A stretch of DNA of 64,000 bases from Sceloporus undulatus (GCF_019175285.1 NC_056527.1:104212377-104276376), one strand, 5' to 3'; positions 31,200 through 45,369 are shown, numbered from the stretch's first letter. The notes: a model not told the origin generated them from the letters alone. Numbers and translations are program-made.

Positions 31200-33130
31200 T
31201 GGTCTAATGCTTATTCCTGTAAACTCCAAAAACGCTGCTTAAAAGAGTTAAAGGTTGCATAGATTTGCTCCAACTTCTTTGGCCACATTTCTACTTCTAA
31301 TACAAAGTTTTACTTTCCTGATATAAATCAGAAAATGACACCACAGACTTTATCACACACCGCTTTTAAACCACCATAAAGGTTTGATGATAGTGCCTTT
31401 GATGATACCTACTGCACAGCACCATCTGCCTCTCATCACTGCCTTGTCTGCCAACTGTGGTTAGTCCACACCTAGTCATCGACAGGGAAAAAATCATCAA
31501 TAAGCTTTCAATCATGCTGGTATAGCACTAGTCAATAGGTGCAGTAAATATCTTTTGGCAGTTCTGGGACTGTGCAGTCATGCACTATCAGTGTCTCTCC
31601 TCTCCCTCTTGCTATTCTAGAACAGCTTTTTTGTTTTACCTTTTTCTCCCTTAAACTGCTTTAGCACAACTCCAGAACTGCTTCAAAAACACATACACGA
31701 GAAGCACACTGGGCAGGGCAGTGTGGCAGGGTTAAGGACAAGGGCAGAAGAGAACGCATGGGACCAACAAAGCCCAGTAGTACAAATGAAGGGACATGTG
31801 GTAGGGAGTGCTCCCAATCCGGTATTTATGCACTTCCCTTCATTAATGCGATTGCAGTGAGAATGGCGGTTGTGTGGTAAAGTCTCATGATGGTAATAAC
31901 ATCCCAATATATTATTAGGTTTGCAAAGATGGATTACAGCAAGTCAGATGCTCCAGATTTCCAATAGCTCCCTTTGAACTCTATGTTTATCCCCATACAA
32001 ACACAGGGTATATGTTCCTTTCATTAAACAAGATGGGGGCGGGATCTAGATCAAGCACTTGCAGAAGCTGTTGGTTTTAGCTGAGATTTTCTTCTAGTGC
32101 CTTCCTGGCTTTCCTTTACGCCTTCAAGAAATCTTGTGTAAAACAAAGTTGATATTCTTGCAAGTATCTGGAAGGAGCCCAGTTTGTATCTGTTTAGACG
32201 AGAACATTTTCTAAAAAGGACAGGGGAGAAAGGTAGATTATTAGGCGACGTAACTATGGCGGCGCAAAAAGAACCCGTTTTTTCCAGATTCTTTTTACTC
32301 TGGAGTGATGGCGTGTGGTTTGGGGACTGCACCGTCCCTCTGGAGTAAAAACAGGCGCCGGCAGGCCGCCATTTCTCTGTGATCTGTACTGTGCCCAGAT
32401 TGGATAACTTCCCATAACAACGTGTTCCAGGAAAGAGTAGGCAAAATGAACTGGTACTACATATCTCAGCAAGGAATGGTCCATCATTGTAAAATTCACA
32501 TCACCTTTAGAAAAAGATGTCAGATCTTTAATCAGGTAGCTTATTCACAGGTTTATTCCAAGTGGTGGCATTTTATTGTACAGTTCCTCAGGACCATGGA
32601 AAAAAGATCAAATGAAGTTAGCAATGGATCTGAAGGCAGTTGGGAGAGGGGCAGGAGTAAAGGAAGGAGTATGTCAAATACACAGCTGGACAGAATTGAT
32701 TCTTTTAACTACTGTTCTAGTCATAATTCATACTTCTGCTCTCCTCCTGCCAATCCCATTCCTACTTCCAGGACTAGGAGATTAAGGTAGAGAGGGAGCT
32801 AAGTGATCTTTGGATCATATATCTCCTTTTAAAAAAGAAGTGTCACTATACTCCCAAGACCTGAATAACCATTTAGTAGAGGCTGCAATGATGGCAGATA
32901 ATATAAAAACGTTTTGCTCAGTACTGATATTCAACTATCTTCAGAAAAAGAATACCGGTAGTTTCCTAATGCACAACTAACAGATGCCACTACCTTTGAG
33001 GAAACTGTTTATACTAGTTCCCCCAACCTATTTCTCATGTTGTTGACATGACCTCATCAACAGACATTTCTGATAGACAGAAATGGTCCCCCTGTTCACC
33101 AGGTTCTATTACTTGAAGGCAACAGAGCCT
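31200..33130. other. Intergenic; no gene recognised
   Basis: Includes a CpG-containing patch at 32245-32365 (ATGGCGGCGCAAAAAGAACC to GCAGGCCGCCATTT) with complementary ends, so probably a GC-rich MITE rather than a promoter; the frame starting there closes after 30 codons. The 122-codon frame at 32422-32790 shows no recognisable motif. Confidence 0.4.
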
Positions 33131-33144
33131 TTGCTTAGAATTTA

Positions 33145-33364
33145 AGGGAGCCCTGGTGGCACAGTGGTTAAATGCTGGTACTGCAGCCACTCACTCACAA
33201 GGTTCTGAGTTCGATACCAGCCAGGGGCTCCAGGGCTGACTTAGCCTGGCATCCTTGTGAGGTTGCTAAACTGAATACCCAGCTTGTTGGAGGCAATTAG
33301 CTTACACATTGTAAACCGCTTAGGGAGTGCTTAAGTACACTGATAAACAGTATAGAATTGTATT
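33145..33364 (+). repeat. tRNA-derived SINE with L2-like tail
   Basis: GGGAGCCCTGGTGGCACAGT head, B-box-like GAGTTCGATACCAGCC, tail TTGTAAACCGCTTAGGGAGTGC. A second squamate SINE family, distinct from the Sauria type. Confidence 0.8.
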
Positions 33365-33589
33365 TTGCTATTGCTAATTTAAAACAGCCCATGTGAAACC
33401 AGGAGGGGAAAAAAGAGAAACAACTAAATATGGAATTCAACCACCCAGAAGAAAAAGAACTGAGCACCATCTATTTTAATACAGTGGGAGGAAAAATTCA
33501 GCTACAGAGAGGGTTTTGGCTTTCCACATTTGCTCTCTTGGCATTTCTCACTGCCACTTTCAAATAAACCACCTTTCTCTGTTCTCATA

Positions 33590-33656
33590 ACAACAGCAAA
33601 TGTGATGTTGTTATGAGGTGTTTAATATTTAAACAAATCCAAGATTCATGCCAGGA
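33590..33656 (+). repeat. Dispersed repeat copy 1 with hairpin
   Basis: About 67 bases nearly identical to 35192-35258 (CAACAGCAAATGTGATGTTG through AAACAAATCCAAGATTCA). With its flank this copy forms the inverted repeat CTCATAACAAC/GTTGTTATGAG. Confidence 0.85.
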
Positions 33657-34105
33657 AAGGTGGCACAAGACTATGTGGCTTGCTTTTCAGCCCTGCAAGG
33701 AACCAATGTAGGGAAATTGCTACAAAAATGAGAAAGGCCCACCCTAAGATTCTGAGACACTGTGTTTGTTCTACCACTTCCATCTAACCTGTAGGGTCAG
33801 GCTACATTAGGCCACTTTATAGGAATTACCTCTATAATTCTAAAGACCTGAAACATGATAATCGTTCTTTTTTAAATGAAGGGGAAAGAACACCAGGATC
33901 AAATATAGTTACAAATCCTCCATGTTGGATGCAATGTCCCATTTTAAAAGAGTAAAGTAATTGACATTTTGAGAACTCCACCACCTTTGCCTTCCTGCTG
34001 TAAAGGGTGAGGGGCATGGCCATCAAAATTAATTCAGCAGCTTGGGAAAATCCCCAAACTTAAAAGGGTTTTTCGCACTCCCAACAGTGCAATAGTGTCT
34101 CTCCT

Positions 34106-37067
<2,962 letters not shown>

Positions 37068-38069
37068 CTACTTTTCTACTAATTTCTTTTATTCTCACTG
37101 CAGTTGCACTACTAAAAGGAACCAGATACATACCTGTTTTGAAGTATTCCCTCTCTCATGTCCTTGCAACAGTGTAAATGGGGCCTCATGCTCTCTTCTG
37201 CATCCCTCCCTAACCCTGCCTCCCAACATACCTTTTAGGGTTTTAAATTTTTGTGTGCTTTAAACATTTTAATGCAATCGTGGGGATATGATAGTACGAT
37301 TTCTTTCAAGTAAAATATAAATTTTAAAAAGGGAAAAAACCCTTCCTTCACATAGCAAGGGGGGTGATGAACAGGGGAAGAGGAGGGCATTGATACCACT
37401 TGCCCAATCTCAGAACTGCAGTGTAAATAACTTATCACACGGGGACTAATGGGACAACTGTGAGTTTGGGAGCTTATTGATGAATTTTCCCATCAATGAC
37501 AGGGTGTGTTGTAGCCACAGCTGGATGGCAAGCCAGTGATGAGACTGAGATTGTTGTGTAGTAAGTAAGCCAAAAGTGTTATTTTTGAACGTTAAAAGCT
37601 GTTTAAAAGCCACATGTGATAACGTCCATGCTAGCCACCATGGCAAATGAATATGCCTGCTTTTGATTGAGGATGTTTCCCCCCAAAAAATTAAATATGA
37701 ATTTTTATAGCCAAAGAACTTAACAAAGATTCTTGAACTTCTAAGAAAGGTGCATGGTAGAAAACAGAAACTGATATTCATTGTCTCCTTAGCAGGATTT
37801 GAAACATCAGACATAGTTATGGCTCCTAGGTTCTGATTTTTAAAAACTGGTGATCTGGGGGAAACTAGAAAGTAATCTATCAGGTTCCCACAAATCTTAG
37901 CAAAGTTATTTTTGGATTACAAGTCCCAGAATCCCTGAGCCAGCATGTTTACTGGCCATCAAGGGGGGTGGTCAGTTCTGGGCATTACAATTGAAAGAGT
38001 AATTTATAAATTCTGGTTAGCAACACAGCTCAATCTAGTTGGCTGAGAGAAAACCAGGGACACTCAGGC

Positions 38070-38391
38070 CCTGTGCAGACCGGCTTTAAAGGCCGGACTG
38101 AGGGCAGAGTCGGAGTGTGGCATCCATATTACACATGTCCTGGCTCTGCCCTCAGGGCGGTGTGTTGCCGTGTGTGGAATCATGGCGCTCCTCTGGCACT
38201 GTGTCTGCAGCAGCACTGAAGGAGCACTGTAAAGCCATGGCATCATGGCTAAGGAGCTGCTTTTGGTGGCTCCTTTTTGTGCCCTGGAAAGGCCAGATCG
38301 GGGCCGTGGCATGTAGTTGCTGTGGGGCTGATCTGGCTGTAAAAGGGGTGGCTGGAGGCTGCCCCTTTGGGGCTGTCTGCACAGCCCCTTA
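38070..38391. mobile_element. GC-rich TIR element (GGGCTGTGCAGAC family)
   Basis: GCCCTGTGCAGACCGGC at the left and GGCTGTCTGCACAGCCCC at the right. A relative lies at 47434-47772. Unassigned superfamily. Confidence 0.65.
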
Positions 38392-38397
38392 GTGAGA

Positions 38398-38525
38398 CAC
38401 TCAGCCTTTTCTTGCAGAGCTCTGGTGCCACAACAAACCACAGTTCCCAGAATTCCACAGCATTAAGTCATGGCAGTTAAAGTGTATCAACCTGGATTAT
38501 TTCTGTAGCGCGGATGCAGCCAAAG
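38398..38525. mobile_element. Half copy of palindromic MITE
   Basis: GAGCTCTGGTGCCACAACAA, CACAGTTCCCAGAATTCC, GGATTATTTCTGTAGCGCGG; right half of the family at 59331. Confidence 0.7.
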
Positions 38526-38528
38526 CAT

Positions 38529-38655
38529 GTGTGTGTGTGCGCACGATGTGTGCCTTCAAGTTGTTTTCAACTTATGGCAACCCTAAGGCAACCCTGTCAT
38601 GGAGTTTTCTTGGCAAAATTTGTTTAGAGGAGGTTTACTGTTTTCTTCCCCTTAG
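38529..38655 (-). repeat. Sauria-type SINE 3' fragment
   Basis: Antisense tail: TGTGCCTTCAAGTTGTTTTC, AACTTATGGCAACCCTAAG, GGAGTTTTCTTGGCAAAATT. Confidence 0.75.
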
Positions 38656-38878
38656 GCTCTCTCAAAGTGAGGGTCCCAGAACTGGTACCGGTCCCTGAGT
38701 TTCTAGGAAAGAAAGAAACAATCGCACCCAATGAACACAAATATAGCACAAGTTCTCTGAAACATGCTGGGGTGGGGCAGTTCTCCCTCATATCAGAAGC
38801 ATCACTTTAGAGTCCTTTCGTGGTCATAAGGACAGCTAATATTTGACCTCAGATCTACATGCCACAATTCTCTCTTGC

Positions 38879-39106
38879 AGTGTTGTGTAATGGTTTGAGT
38901 GTTTGCCTATAACTCTGGGGGCTAGGGTTTGAATCCTTGCTCAGTCATGCAAACCCACTGGGTCACCTTGGGCAAGCCACATTCTCTGTCTCAGGGGAAG
39001 ACAATGGCAAACCTCTTCTTAACAAATCTTGGCAAGAAGACCCCATAAGAGGTTCACTTTAGTTGCCGTAAGTCAGACATGACTTGAAGCCACACAACAA
39101 CAACAA
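38879..39106 (+). repeat. Sauria-type tRNA SINE
   Basis: GTTGTGTAATGGTTTGAGTG head, GGTTTGAATCCTTGCTCAGT B box, AGTCAGACATGACTTGAAGC tail ending in (CAA)n. Confidence 0.9.
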
Positions 39107-39264
39107 ACTACCCTCTATTCCAAAGCACTCATTACATCCTAAGGGGCTCCTCGCCATATTCACCTTGGTGCCTTTGTTGGTTGTACTACAAAGGAAACCC
39201 AGAACCTGCCTCTAGTCAGTCCCTTGAAGTGACAACGGGTAGAGACCCCTTTATTGCAACCAGG

Positions 39265-39508
39265 GTGACCAGATGTCCTAACTGCAAAGGAGGACAAGGT
39301 GCCGCAAAACCTAGGACCTTCAAGAAAAATGTAGGACATGACCAAATGACAGCTAAAAACACTCATATGAATGTAAGCTCATTCTTAGTATAAGAACAGA
39401 CTAAGGCTTCTTAGTCATGCTCAAAATGGAGATTTCAAAATACCTCCTGGCCAGAGGGCTGAAATGTAGGACTTGTCCTGAAAAAGGAAGACACCTGGTC
39501 GCCCTGCT
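39265..39508. mobile_element. hAT-like TIR element (CAGGGTGACCAGATG family)
   Basis: Ends CAGGGTGACCAGATGTCC and ACACCTGGTCGCCCTG. Flanks CTTTATTGCAAC (left) and CTTTACTGCAAC (right) look like a target duplication with one change. A relative at 42125-42348. Confidence 0.75.
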
Positions 39509-39699
39509 TTACTGCAACACCTTCTCTGTACAATCCCAGCCCTTCTCTCCATCTTCCTCCATCATTGCATTGGTTCCTCCAAGAACAGCCCCCCTAGCTG
39601 TGCACAACCCCCAAAACACACCTGAGATTTTAGGCTCTAAACAGGTGCCCCACCCTAATGCAAGCCTTCCATGGCTATGCATATTCAGGAAGACTGGGA

Positions 39700-40080
39700 T
39701 TCAGAGCCCACCCCCAGGAATAAGCATGCCAGGCACCCCCTCCACCCTCCCCTCTCCTGCATCCCACTCCCCTTCCCTGCACTTCCTCCTCTCCCATGCA
39801 CCCCTATTCTCTCTCCTCCTCCTTTCATGCACCCCTCCCCTGTACTTTCTCATCTCCCCTCTCCACTCCCATGCATCCCTCTCCCCGCCCCTCATTAACC
39901 TCTCCTCTCCCCTCTCCCTTCCCTTGTATCCTCCCTCTCTCCTTTCTTCTCCCCCTCCCTACTCCCATTCATCCTTCCCCTTCCCTCTCTCCCATGAGCC
40001 CTCCCCTCCCTCTCCCTTCTCCTCTGCCCTTCCAAAGCCCCACCCCTCCCAGGCACAGCCCCTGCTGGGCTGCTGCCTCT
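39700..40080 (+). repeat. Polypyrimidine (CT-rich) tract in KRASBL intron 1
   Basis: About 380 bases over 85 percent C/T on the + strand, with imperfect units such as TCCCCTCTCC and CCATGCA. Low complexity leaves several long frames open (39417-40277, 39796-40425), which I do not regard as genes. Purine-rich on the KRASBL coding strand. Confidence 0.85.
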
Positions 40081-40124
40081 CAGCCCAAGGCAAGCCCCGT
40101 CTTCCTAGTCCGCCCCCCACTCAC

Positions 40125-40265
40125 CCGCCGCGCAGGGGAGAAAGAGGGCCGGGCTCTCATGCGCCCCCCATGGGGAGGGGTCCGTATAGCAGCAGCACCA
40201 GAAGCACCTCTCCCCGCGAAGGCCAGGGCCCAGGGCCGGCAATGGAAAACCCCTCCCTCCCTGGC
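40125..40265 (-). other. KRASBL: KRASBL non-coding first exon (predicted)
   Basis: Minus-strand donor CGGCG|GTGAGTGG at 40125/40124 ends a CpG-rich exon. KRAS likewise starts with a non-coding CpG exon. The 5' limit is estimated from the CCAAT boxes and is not sequence-defined. Confidence 0.6.
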
Positions 40266-40490
40266 TCGGCAGCCTGACAGCTCCCCTTTGCACTCCGCCA
40301 GGCACGGCCGCCCAGCCAATGGGAAGGCGGCGTGGCTCCCGGACTGGCCAATCGGAGGAGCCGGAGCCATAGAGAGGAAGGGGAATGGGGAGGCTAGAGA
40401 GGCTGCTGGGTTGCTGGAGGACTAGGGCGGGGAGCGGAGAGAGGAGGGAGAGAGCGGCACCCGGAAGTGGCGGAGGGGGAGGGGAGGTCT
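40266..40490 (-). promoter_or_regulatory. KRASBL CpG-island promoter with CCAAT boxes, ETS site and G-rich element
   Basis: Two CCAAT boxes (40316-40320, 40348-40352), an ETS/GABPA-type CCGGAAGTG (40461-40469) and a G-run-rich block (40423-40487: runs GGG, GGGG, GGG, GGGGG, GGGG) lie just upstream of the predicted first exon in dense CpG. No TATA box. Could also fire in the + direction, though I see no + strand gene start nearby. Confidence 0.65.
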
Positions 40491-40577
40491 TAAAGGGCCA
40501 GCGCTTCTGTTTTTTTCTTCTTAATTTGGGAAGTGGGATTTCTTGTAGGGAGGTCACTTAGTCCTGTTAAAGGGAAG

Positions 40578-40772
40578 CTAGTCAGTGTGGCCTAGTGGTC
40601 TGAGTGTGGGACTATGACTCTGGAGACCAGGGTTCGAATCCCAGCTCAGCCATGGAAACCCACTGGGTGGCCTTGGGCAAGTCATACTCTCTCAGCCTCA
40701 GAGGAAAGCAACGACAACCCCTCTATGTTGAAACTTGTCAATAAGTCAATAAATCGGAAACTCAAAGGCAAA
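40578..40772 (+). repeat. Sauria-type tRNA SINE
   Basis: GTGTGGCCTAGTGGTCTGAG head, GGTTCGAATCCCAGCTCAGC B box, CACTGGGTGGCCTTGGGCAA body. Confidence 0.9.
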
Positions 40773-40805
40773 GATCACATGCAAGTTAATAGGCTATACA
40801 TAACA

Positions 40806-41030
40806 TCTAAACACCCAAAGGCTCCAGATCCTGTCTGATCATGGAAGCTAAGCAGGGCCAGCCCTGGTTAGTACTTGGATGGGAGACCGCCAATGAACAC
40901 CGTGTGCTGTAGGCTCTGTTTCAGAGGAAGGGACTGACAAAGTCACCTCTTGAGTATGCCTTAGAAAATCCTATGAAATTCATGGGGTGGCCCTAAGTTG
41001 GCAGATGACCTGAAGGCACACATACAAATT
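40806..41030 (+). repeat. 5S-rRNA-derived SINE
   Basis: TGATCATGGAAGCTAAGCAG and GTTAGTACTTGGATGGGAGA are close to 5S rRNA; the tail CAGATGACCTGAAGGCACAC is BovB-like. Confidence 0.92.
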
Positions 41031-41035
41031 CACAG

Positions 41036-41095
41036 GGGAGGCATTGTGGCCTAGTGGTTTGGGTGTTGGACTAGGACTCTGGAGACCAGGGTCAC
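41036..41095 (+). repeat. Sauria-type SINE head fragment
   Basis: GGCATTGTGGCCTAGTGGTT and GGACTCTGGAGACCAGGGT, then truncated. Confidence 0.8.
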
Positions 41096-41104
41096 TGAAT
41101 ACAT

Positions 41105-41260
41105 AGTACAGTTGGGCCTCAATATCCACGAGTTCTTTATGCATGGATTCAAGCATCCACAACTTGAAGATATATTTAAAAAATCTCAATAAATTCCAAA
41201 AAGTAAACCTTGGCTTTGCTGTTTTATATAAGGGGCACCATTTTGCTATCCAGTGTGTTT
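41105..41260. mobile_element. DNA-element fragment (TATCCACGAGTTC family)
   Basis: GGGCCTCAATATCCACGAGT, CAAGCATCCACAACTTGAAG, then AAATTCCAAAAAGTAAACCTTG. The same family flanks the nested elements at 60830 and 61443. Confidence 0.6.
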
Positions 41261-41269
41261 AATGGGACT

Positions 41270-41485
41270 TGAATGACTTGTATGTTCCTACCTTTTGTGC
41301 ATTTTAGAATCTTTTCTAGTTCTTTCATAGCCGCTCTCCCCATTCTTAATCTTCTGATTTCCTGGCTGCAGTCCCCGTTCCAATCAATGTTTGATCCCAG
41401 GGATGAGAATTCTTTTACTATTTCTATTTCCTTATTGTCTAGGTTGGATTTTAAACTCAGTTCCTGTAGTCCAGGATGCCAGCTC
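41270..41485 (-). repeat. BovB/RTE LINE fragment, C-terminal RT region
   Basis: The minus frame reads KEIEIVKEFSSLGSNIDWNG, DCSQEIRRLRMGRAAM and LEKILKC, matching the IEIVKDFIFLGSKITADGDC block of BovB. Confidence 0.88.
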
Positions 41486-41489
41486 ACCA

Positions 41490-42120
41490 ACAGGCATCAC
41501 TTTGGGTACCCTAAACTTCTGGCTGACAGCCCTTTCCCAAACCACTGTTTATGACAGCAAGTAGCGAGAACTGGATATGTCAAGAGAATGCTTTTCGCAT
41601 GTTACCAGTAAAGGCCTCAAGTGCCACTTTAGACTCTCAAGGGCCTCTTAGCTTCTGATAGACCAGTTCCATCGGATTAGGCCTGCTCCTCTCCTGGAGC
41701 AGTTTAAAATCTGACTTCCAGCAGCCTCTTCTTTCCCGAAAGCTCTTCACGAGGCAGTCACAGACCATCTCTGGGTCTTTGGGCTGGTGAGGTCACACGA
41801 GGGCTCTAATGGCACTGTGGTATTAAGGTGAAGAATTCACATGTACTTAAAGCAAACCAAAGAAAGATGAAAGCTCTTGTGCTCAAGAAAGCCGGATGCC
41901 AATTAGATCCAAGTGGTGGACTCTGGTGAGATGTCACGTCACAGAACGCTGTGAAAAACAACCTCAGATCAGGAGTGAGGTTCACAGATTCAGTAATAGG
42001 GAAGCGCAGTTGAAAGTAATGGTTGGAAGCTGAGGACCCAGCTTAGAAAAAGGAAGTTAAAAAAAATATCAGTGGCTGGTTATGATGGCACCCCTCTCCA
42101 GACACCACAGTTTCAGCCAT
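41490..42120. other. Intergenic, nothing recognised
   Basis: Mixed unique-looking sequence without a supported frame. Confidence 0.4.
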
Positions 42121-42124
42121 AGGG

Positions 42125-42348
42125 CTCCTGTCAAGGGTGACCAGATGCCATAACTGCAAAGAAGGACAAGGCACCACAAAATGTTGGAGATTACCAAATA
42201 AAAGCGGAAAAGATTGCTATAAATATAAATTCATGCTTCTTAGTCATGCTCAAAACGGAGGATATTTTGGAATTCCTCCTGGACAGACGGTTGAAATTTA
42301 GGAGATGTCATGGAAAAGGAGGGCATCTGGTCACCCTGCTCCACTCCC
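42125..42348. mobile_element. hAT-like TIR element (GGGTGACCAGATG family)
   Basis: AAGGGTGACCAGATGCC at left, GGGCATCTGGTCACCCTG at right, with TTAGTCATGCTCAAAACGGA interior shared with 39265. Confidence 0.75.
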
Positions 42349-42762
42349 TTCACTCTTTTATCCTCAGGATCCCCAGATCTGATATTCAGGTTTCAGAGTG
42401 ACCTCTCGTATAGCAGTGTTGATCAGTGTGTTCAGTGTGGTAAAGCATAACATCCAGACCGGCAGAGAAAATAGAGTGAACATTTATTGTAAAGATGAAA
42501 TAAACATCTAGCTCTACATACAGTACCTGGAAACACTTCAGTTTAAAAGAGAATAACCTCTCCCTGAACTTCCATGTTCTTAGCTCCCAGAAACCCAATT
42601 CAGAGCTCCTCCATTCCTCCTCTCCTAACTGGCTCTTACTCCATTTTTCCCTGCCCTAACTAAGGAGACTATAACATGGGAAAAATCAGGGGATTAAAAA
42701 GGCATTTTCCTGGGAAAGTCACACAATTGTGGCAAAGATTTTCTGATAACGTCACAGTCTAA

Positions 42763-43097
42763 GGAGTTTATCAGACAAGGGAAACTGGAAGTATAACCCA
42801 ATGGCATTCCGAACACAATCATGGGGTTTAACGTTATTGTGTGATAGACTACCACACGCAAATTCAGGCAATGGGAAGTTAGTCCGAATTCAATCATGGG
42901 GTTTCACATTATTGCGTAAGAGGTGACCACATGCAAATTTGGGCAATGGCAAGCTATTTTCGGGCAATGGGAAGCCAGTTCGAATGCAATTTGCACTCAC
43001 GTAAATTAGCTGAACTAGAGAATTCACGTGAATGCATTCTGGCCCCACTTTCTTTTCATTTGAAATTAAGAGAAATTCCTCCCATGTGATAAACTCC
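42763..43097 (-). mobile_element. TIR DNA element (GGACTTTATC family)
   Basis: GGAGTTTATCAGACAAGGG to CATGTGATAAACTCC, flanked by TAA on each side (a 3-bp duplication). Interior GGGCAATGG repeats as in 1590. Confidence 0.85.
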
Positions 43098-43302
43098 TAA
43101 GAGCCTTATCACATTAGATAAATCCCGCTCAGAAACAGGATTTTAAAAGTAGAAAAAAACAACAGCAAATGCGGGATGTTATTCAGACGCATTTGCACCA
43201 AACAACAATAATGTGAAAATAAGGCTGCTCACCATTTTTTGTTGTCTTCCTCTGGACACATTCCAGCTCATCTGTACCTTTCCTGAATTGTAATGCCAAG
43301 AC

Positions 43303-44178
43303 CTTGGACTTTATCACACAAGCCTGATGTCCCAACATAATCCACTAGTTTAAGAATGGAAGCATACTGGTTTGACATTATCTCTCATCACACTTTCCTC
43401 CATGATAGTGCTTTGGCAGTCTGTGGTTGTGTGGTCTGTTTTTTTGCACTGCCAAACCTGGTGGGGGGCACTTTCAGGGTGTCCCATACTCACTGTATGG
43501 CCGGGCTGGGGCACAGCATGGAGAGAGGAAAGAGTTGTAATGGGGGCCCCAGGTGGTCTGAGGTGACAACAGCAGCAGCTTGGCAGGCACAGGTGGGCAT
43601 TGCCAGTGGAGGGCAGGCTTGGACCCTTTGGGGTGTCTGGAGGAGTAGCGGCATTGGCACAAGCAGTCAGCAAGAGTGACTCTGATCCAGCAGCCCACCA
43701 CTTGGGCTCTACAAGTCTTGGGCTCGTACTTTTGGCTATACTGCCACCACTGCAGGTCCTGCACACAGCAGCCTCATGCTTCAAGAAGAAGCAAGGGAAC
43801 AAGTGATCTTGGCTGCCAACACCTGCTCCGAGGCTGGACAAGTGGTAGTGACATCTTCTGAAGCCAGCCAGGGCCGATCCACCCGCCACAAAGCACATTC
43901 ACATAGCAGCTGGCTTTGGGAAGGTTTGGTAGCCGTGATTGCTGCAAAGGGAGAGGAGGAGAGGTGCAGAATCATGCTCACTCACATCAAGTGAGTGCCT
44001 GGGAAACAGAACTGCAGCAGAAGGGACCTATTGCACCAAGACAGTAATGGAATAGTAGCAAGATTGAGAGCCTATTGACAGGTTTTGCCCATCAATGAAA
44101 AGGTGCACTACAGTAATGAATAAAATGTAAGGCAGCAGCAGGAATGAACATGTCATCACATGATAAATAACACTTATC
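43303..44178 (+). mobile_element. Longer member of the GGACTTTATC TIR family
   Basis: Begins TTGGACTTTATCACACAAGC; near the right side CATCAATGAAAAGGTGCACT and ATCACATGATAAAT. Shares interior blocks with 48553-49486 and 61960-62302. The 182-codon minus frame (43898-43350) is in this element and resembles nothing I know. Confidence 0.6.
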
Positions 44179-44339
44179 CAAAAACACCTTTATTCTGCTA
44201 AAATTATGTTTTTTGCCTTGTGTGTCCCTAGGCACCGTACTCCCATGCACAATCTGACCAGATGAGAACAGAGTGCTAGCATTTCTTGATTTGGACATTA
44301 TGTTCCTGTTGCTTCAGTACACAATTGCATTAGTCTATT

Positions 44340-45350
44340 TTTTGCTGCACATCATCACACTGTTAATTCATGTTTAGCTTGCAGTCTGCTAAGATCCGTA
44401 GATCCTTGCAACATGTACTACTGCCAAGCCAGCTGTCACCTATCCTATATTTGTGCATCTGATTTTGCCTAGCTAATTGTAAAACATTTTCATTTATCTC
44501 TATTGAAATGTAAATTATTTTAACGCAGTTCTCCAATCTGTCAAAGTCATGCTGAGTTGCGTTCCTGCTTTCTGTGGCATTAGCTCCCCTTCCCAGTTTT
44601 GTGACATTTGCAAATTTGATCAGCATTTTCTGCAGTCTTTCAGCAAAACCATAAATAAAAAGGGTGAACAACACCAGATTTAGTATAGGTTGTGGAGCTC
44701 TGGTGGCCCAACCAACTACAATTCCCAAAATTCCATAGCATGGAGCCAGGGTGATTAAAGTGGTGTCAAATTGTAATATTTCTTCAGTACAGATGCATGA
44801 AGGGTATTCTTCATGGTAATGCCCCAACAGTGGAATTTTGTCCCTAGAGCAAATCACAACATGCTAGTGTTTATGCTGCAGCTTAAAACATCACTTTCCC
44901 AAATATGCCTGGCTTCTCCTTTCCATTGTATAACAAACTCCAGGAGTACATGATCACCTGGAGTTTGTTATACCTTAGGATCCCACCACTTGCACTCCAT
45001 TAACTAGGTCATCCCTGTTGGTTAGGATCAGATCTAAAATAGCTGATCCCTTTGTTGCCTCTTCCACCTTTTGGACAATGAAATTGCCTCCAAGGCAAGT
45101 GAGGAATTTGCTAGACCTTGAGGATTTGGCTGAGTTTCACTTCCAGCAAATATCAGGATAGTTGAAGTCACCCATCACTACAACATCTCTCCTTTCTGAG
45201 TGCGTGGTCATCTGTTCTAGAAAGACATCATCCAATTCCTCCATCTGATTTGGGGGTCTGTAGAAGACTCCCACAATAACATCTCTTTTGTTTCTCTCCC
45301 CTTTAATTTTTATCCAGATGCTCTCATCCTGGCTTCCAGGATCCATGTCC
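44340..45350 (-). repeat. CR1 LINE, RT and endonuclease parts, interrupted
   Basis: Minus frames give the CR1 endonuclease (VGVFYRPPNQMEELDDVF, VVMGDFNYPDICW, ILDLILTNRDDLVNGVQVVG) at 45350-44895 and an RT piece (LIKFANVTKLG, DFDRLENCV, KYRIGDSWLGSS) at 44720-44340. The intervening coding sequence is lost and a palindromic MITE sits between. Confidence 0.88.
44690..44797. mobile_element. Palindromic MITE half copy inside CR1
   Basis: GGAGCTCTGGTGGCCCAACC, CAATTCCCAAAATTCC and GATTAAAGTGGTGTCAAATT, as in the family at 59331. Confidence 0.7.
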
Positions 45351-45369
45351 TGTATCTCTTCACTGGTGT

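Noticed and set aside
32245-32365. ATGGCGGCG start as a promoter-proximal gene exon
   Set aside because: The frame ends after 30 codons, ends are complementary, and no donor is seen; more likely a GC-rich MITE.
39417-40425. Long + strand frames (286 and 209 codons) rich in Pro and Ser
   Set aside because: They are products of the CT-rich tract and CpG island at the start of KRASBL; no start context, no splice logic, no domain.
43350-43898. 182-codon minus frame
   Set aside because: Lies in a repeated TIR element and matches no family I know.
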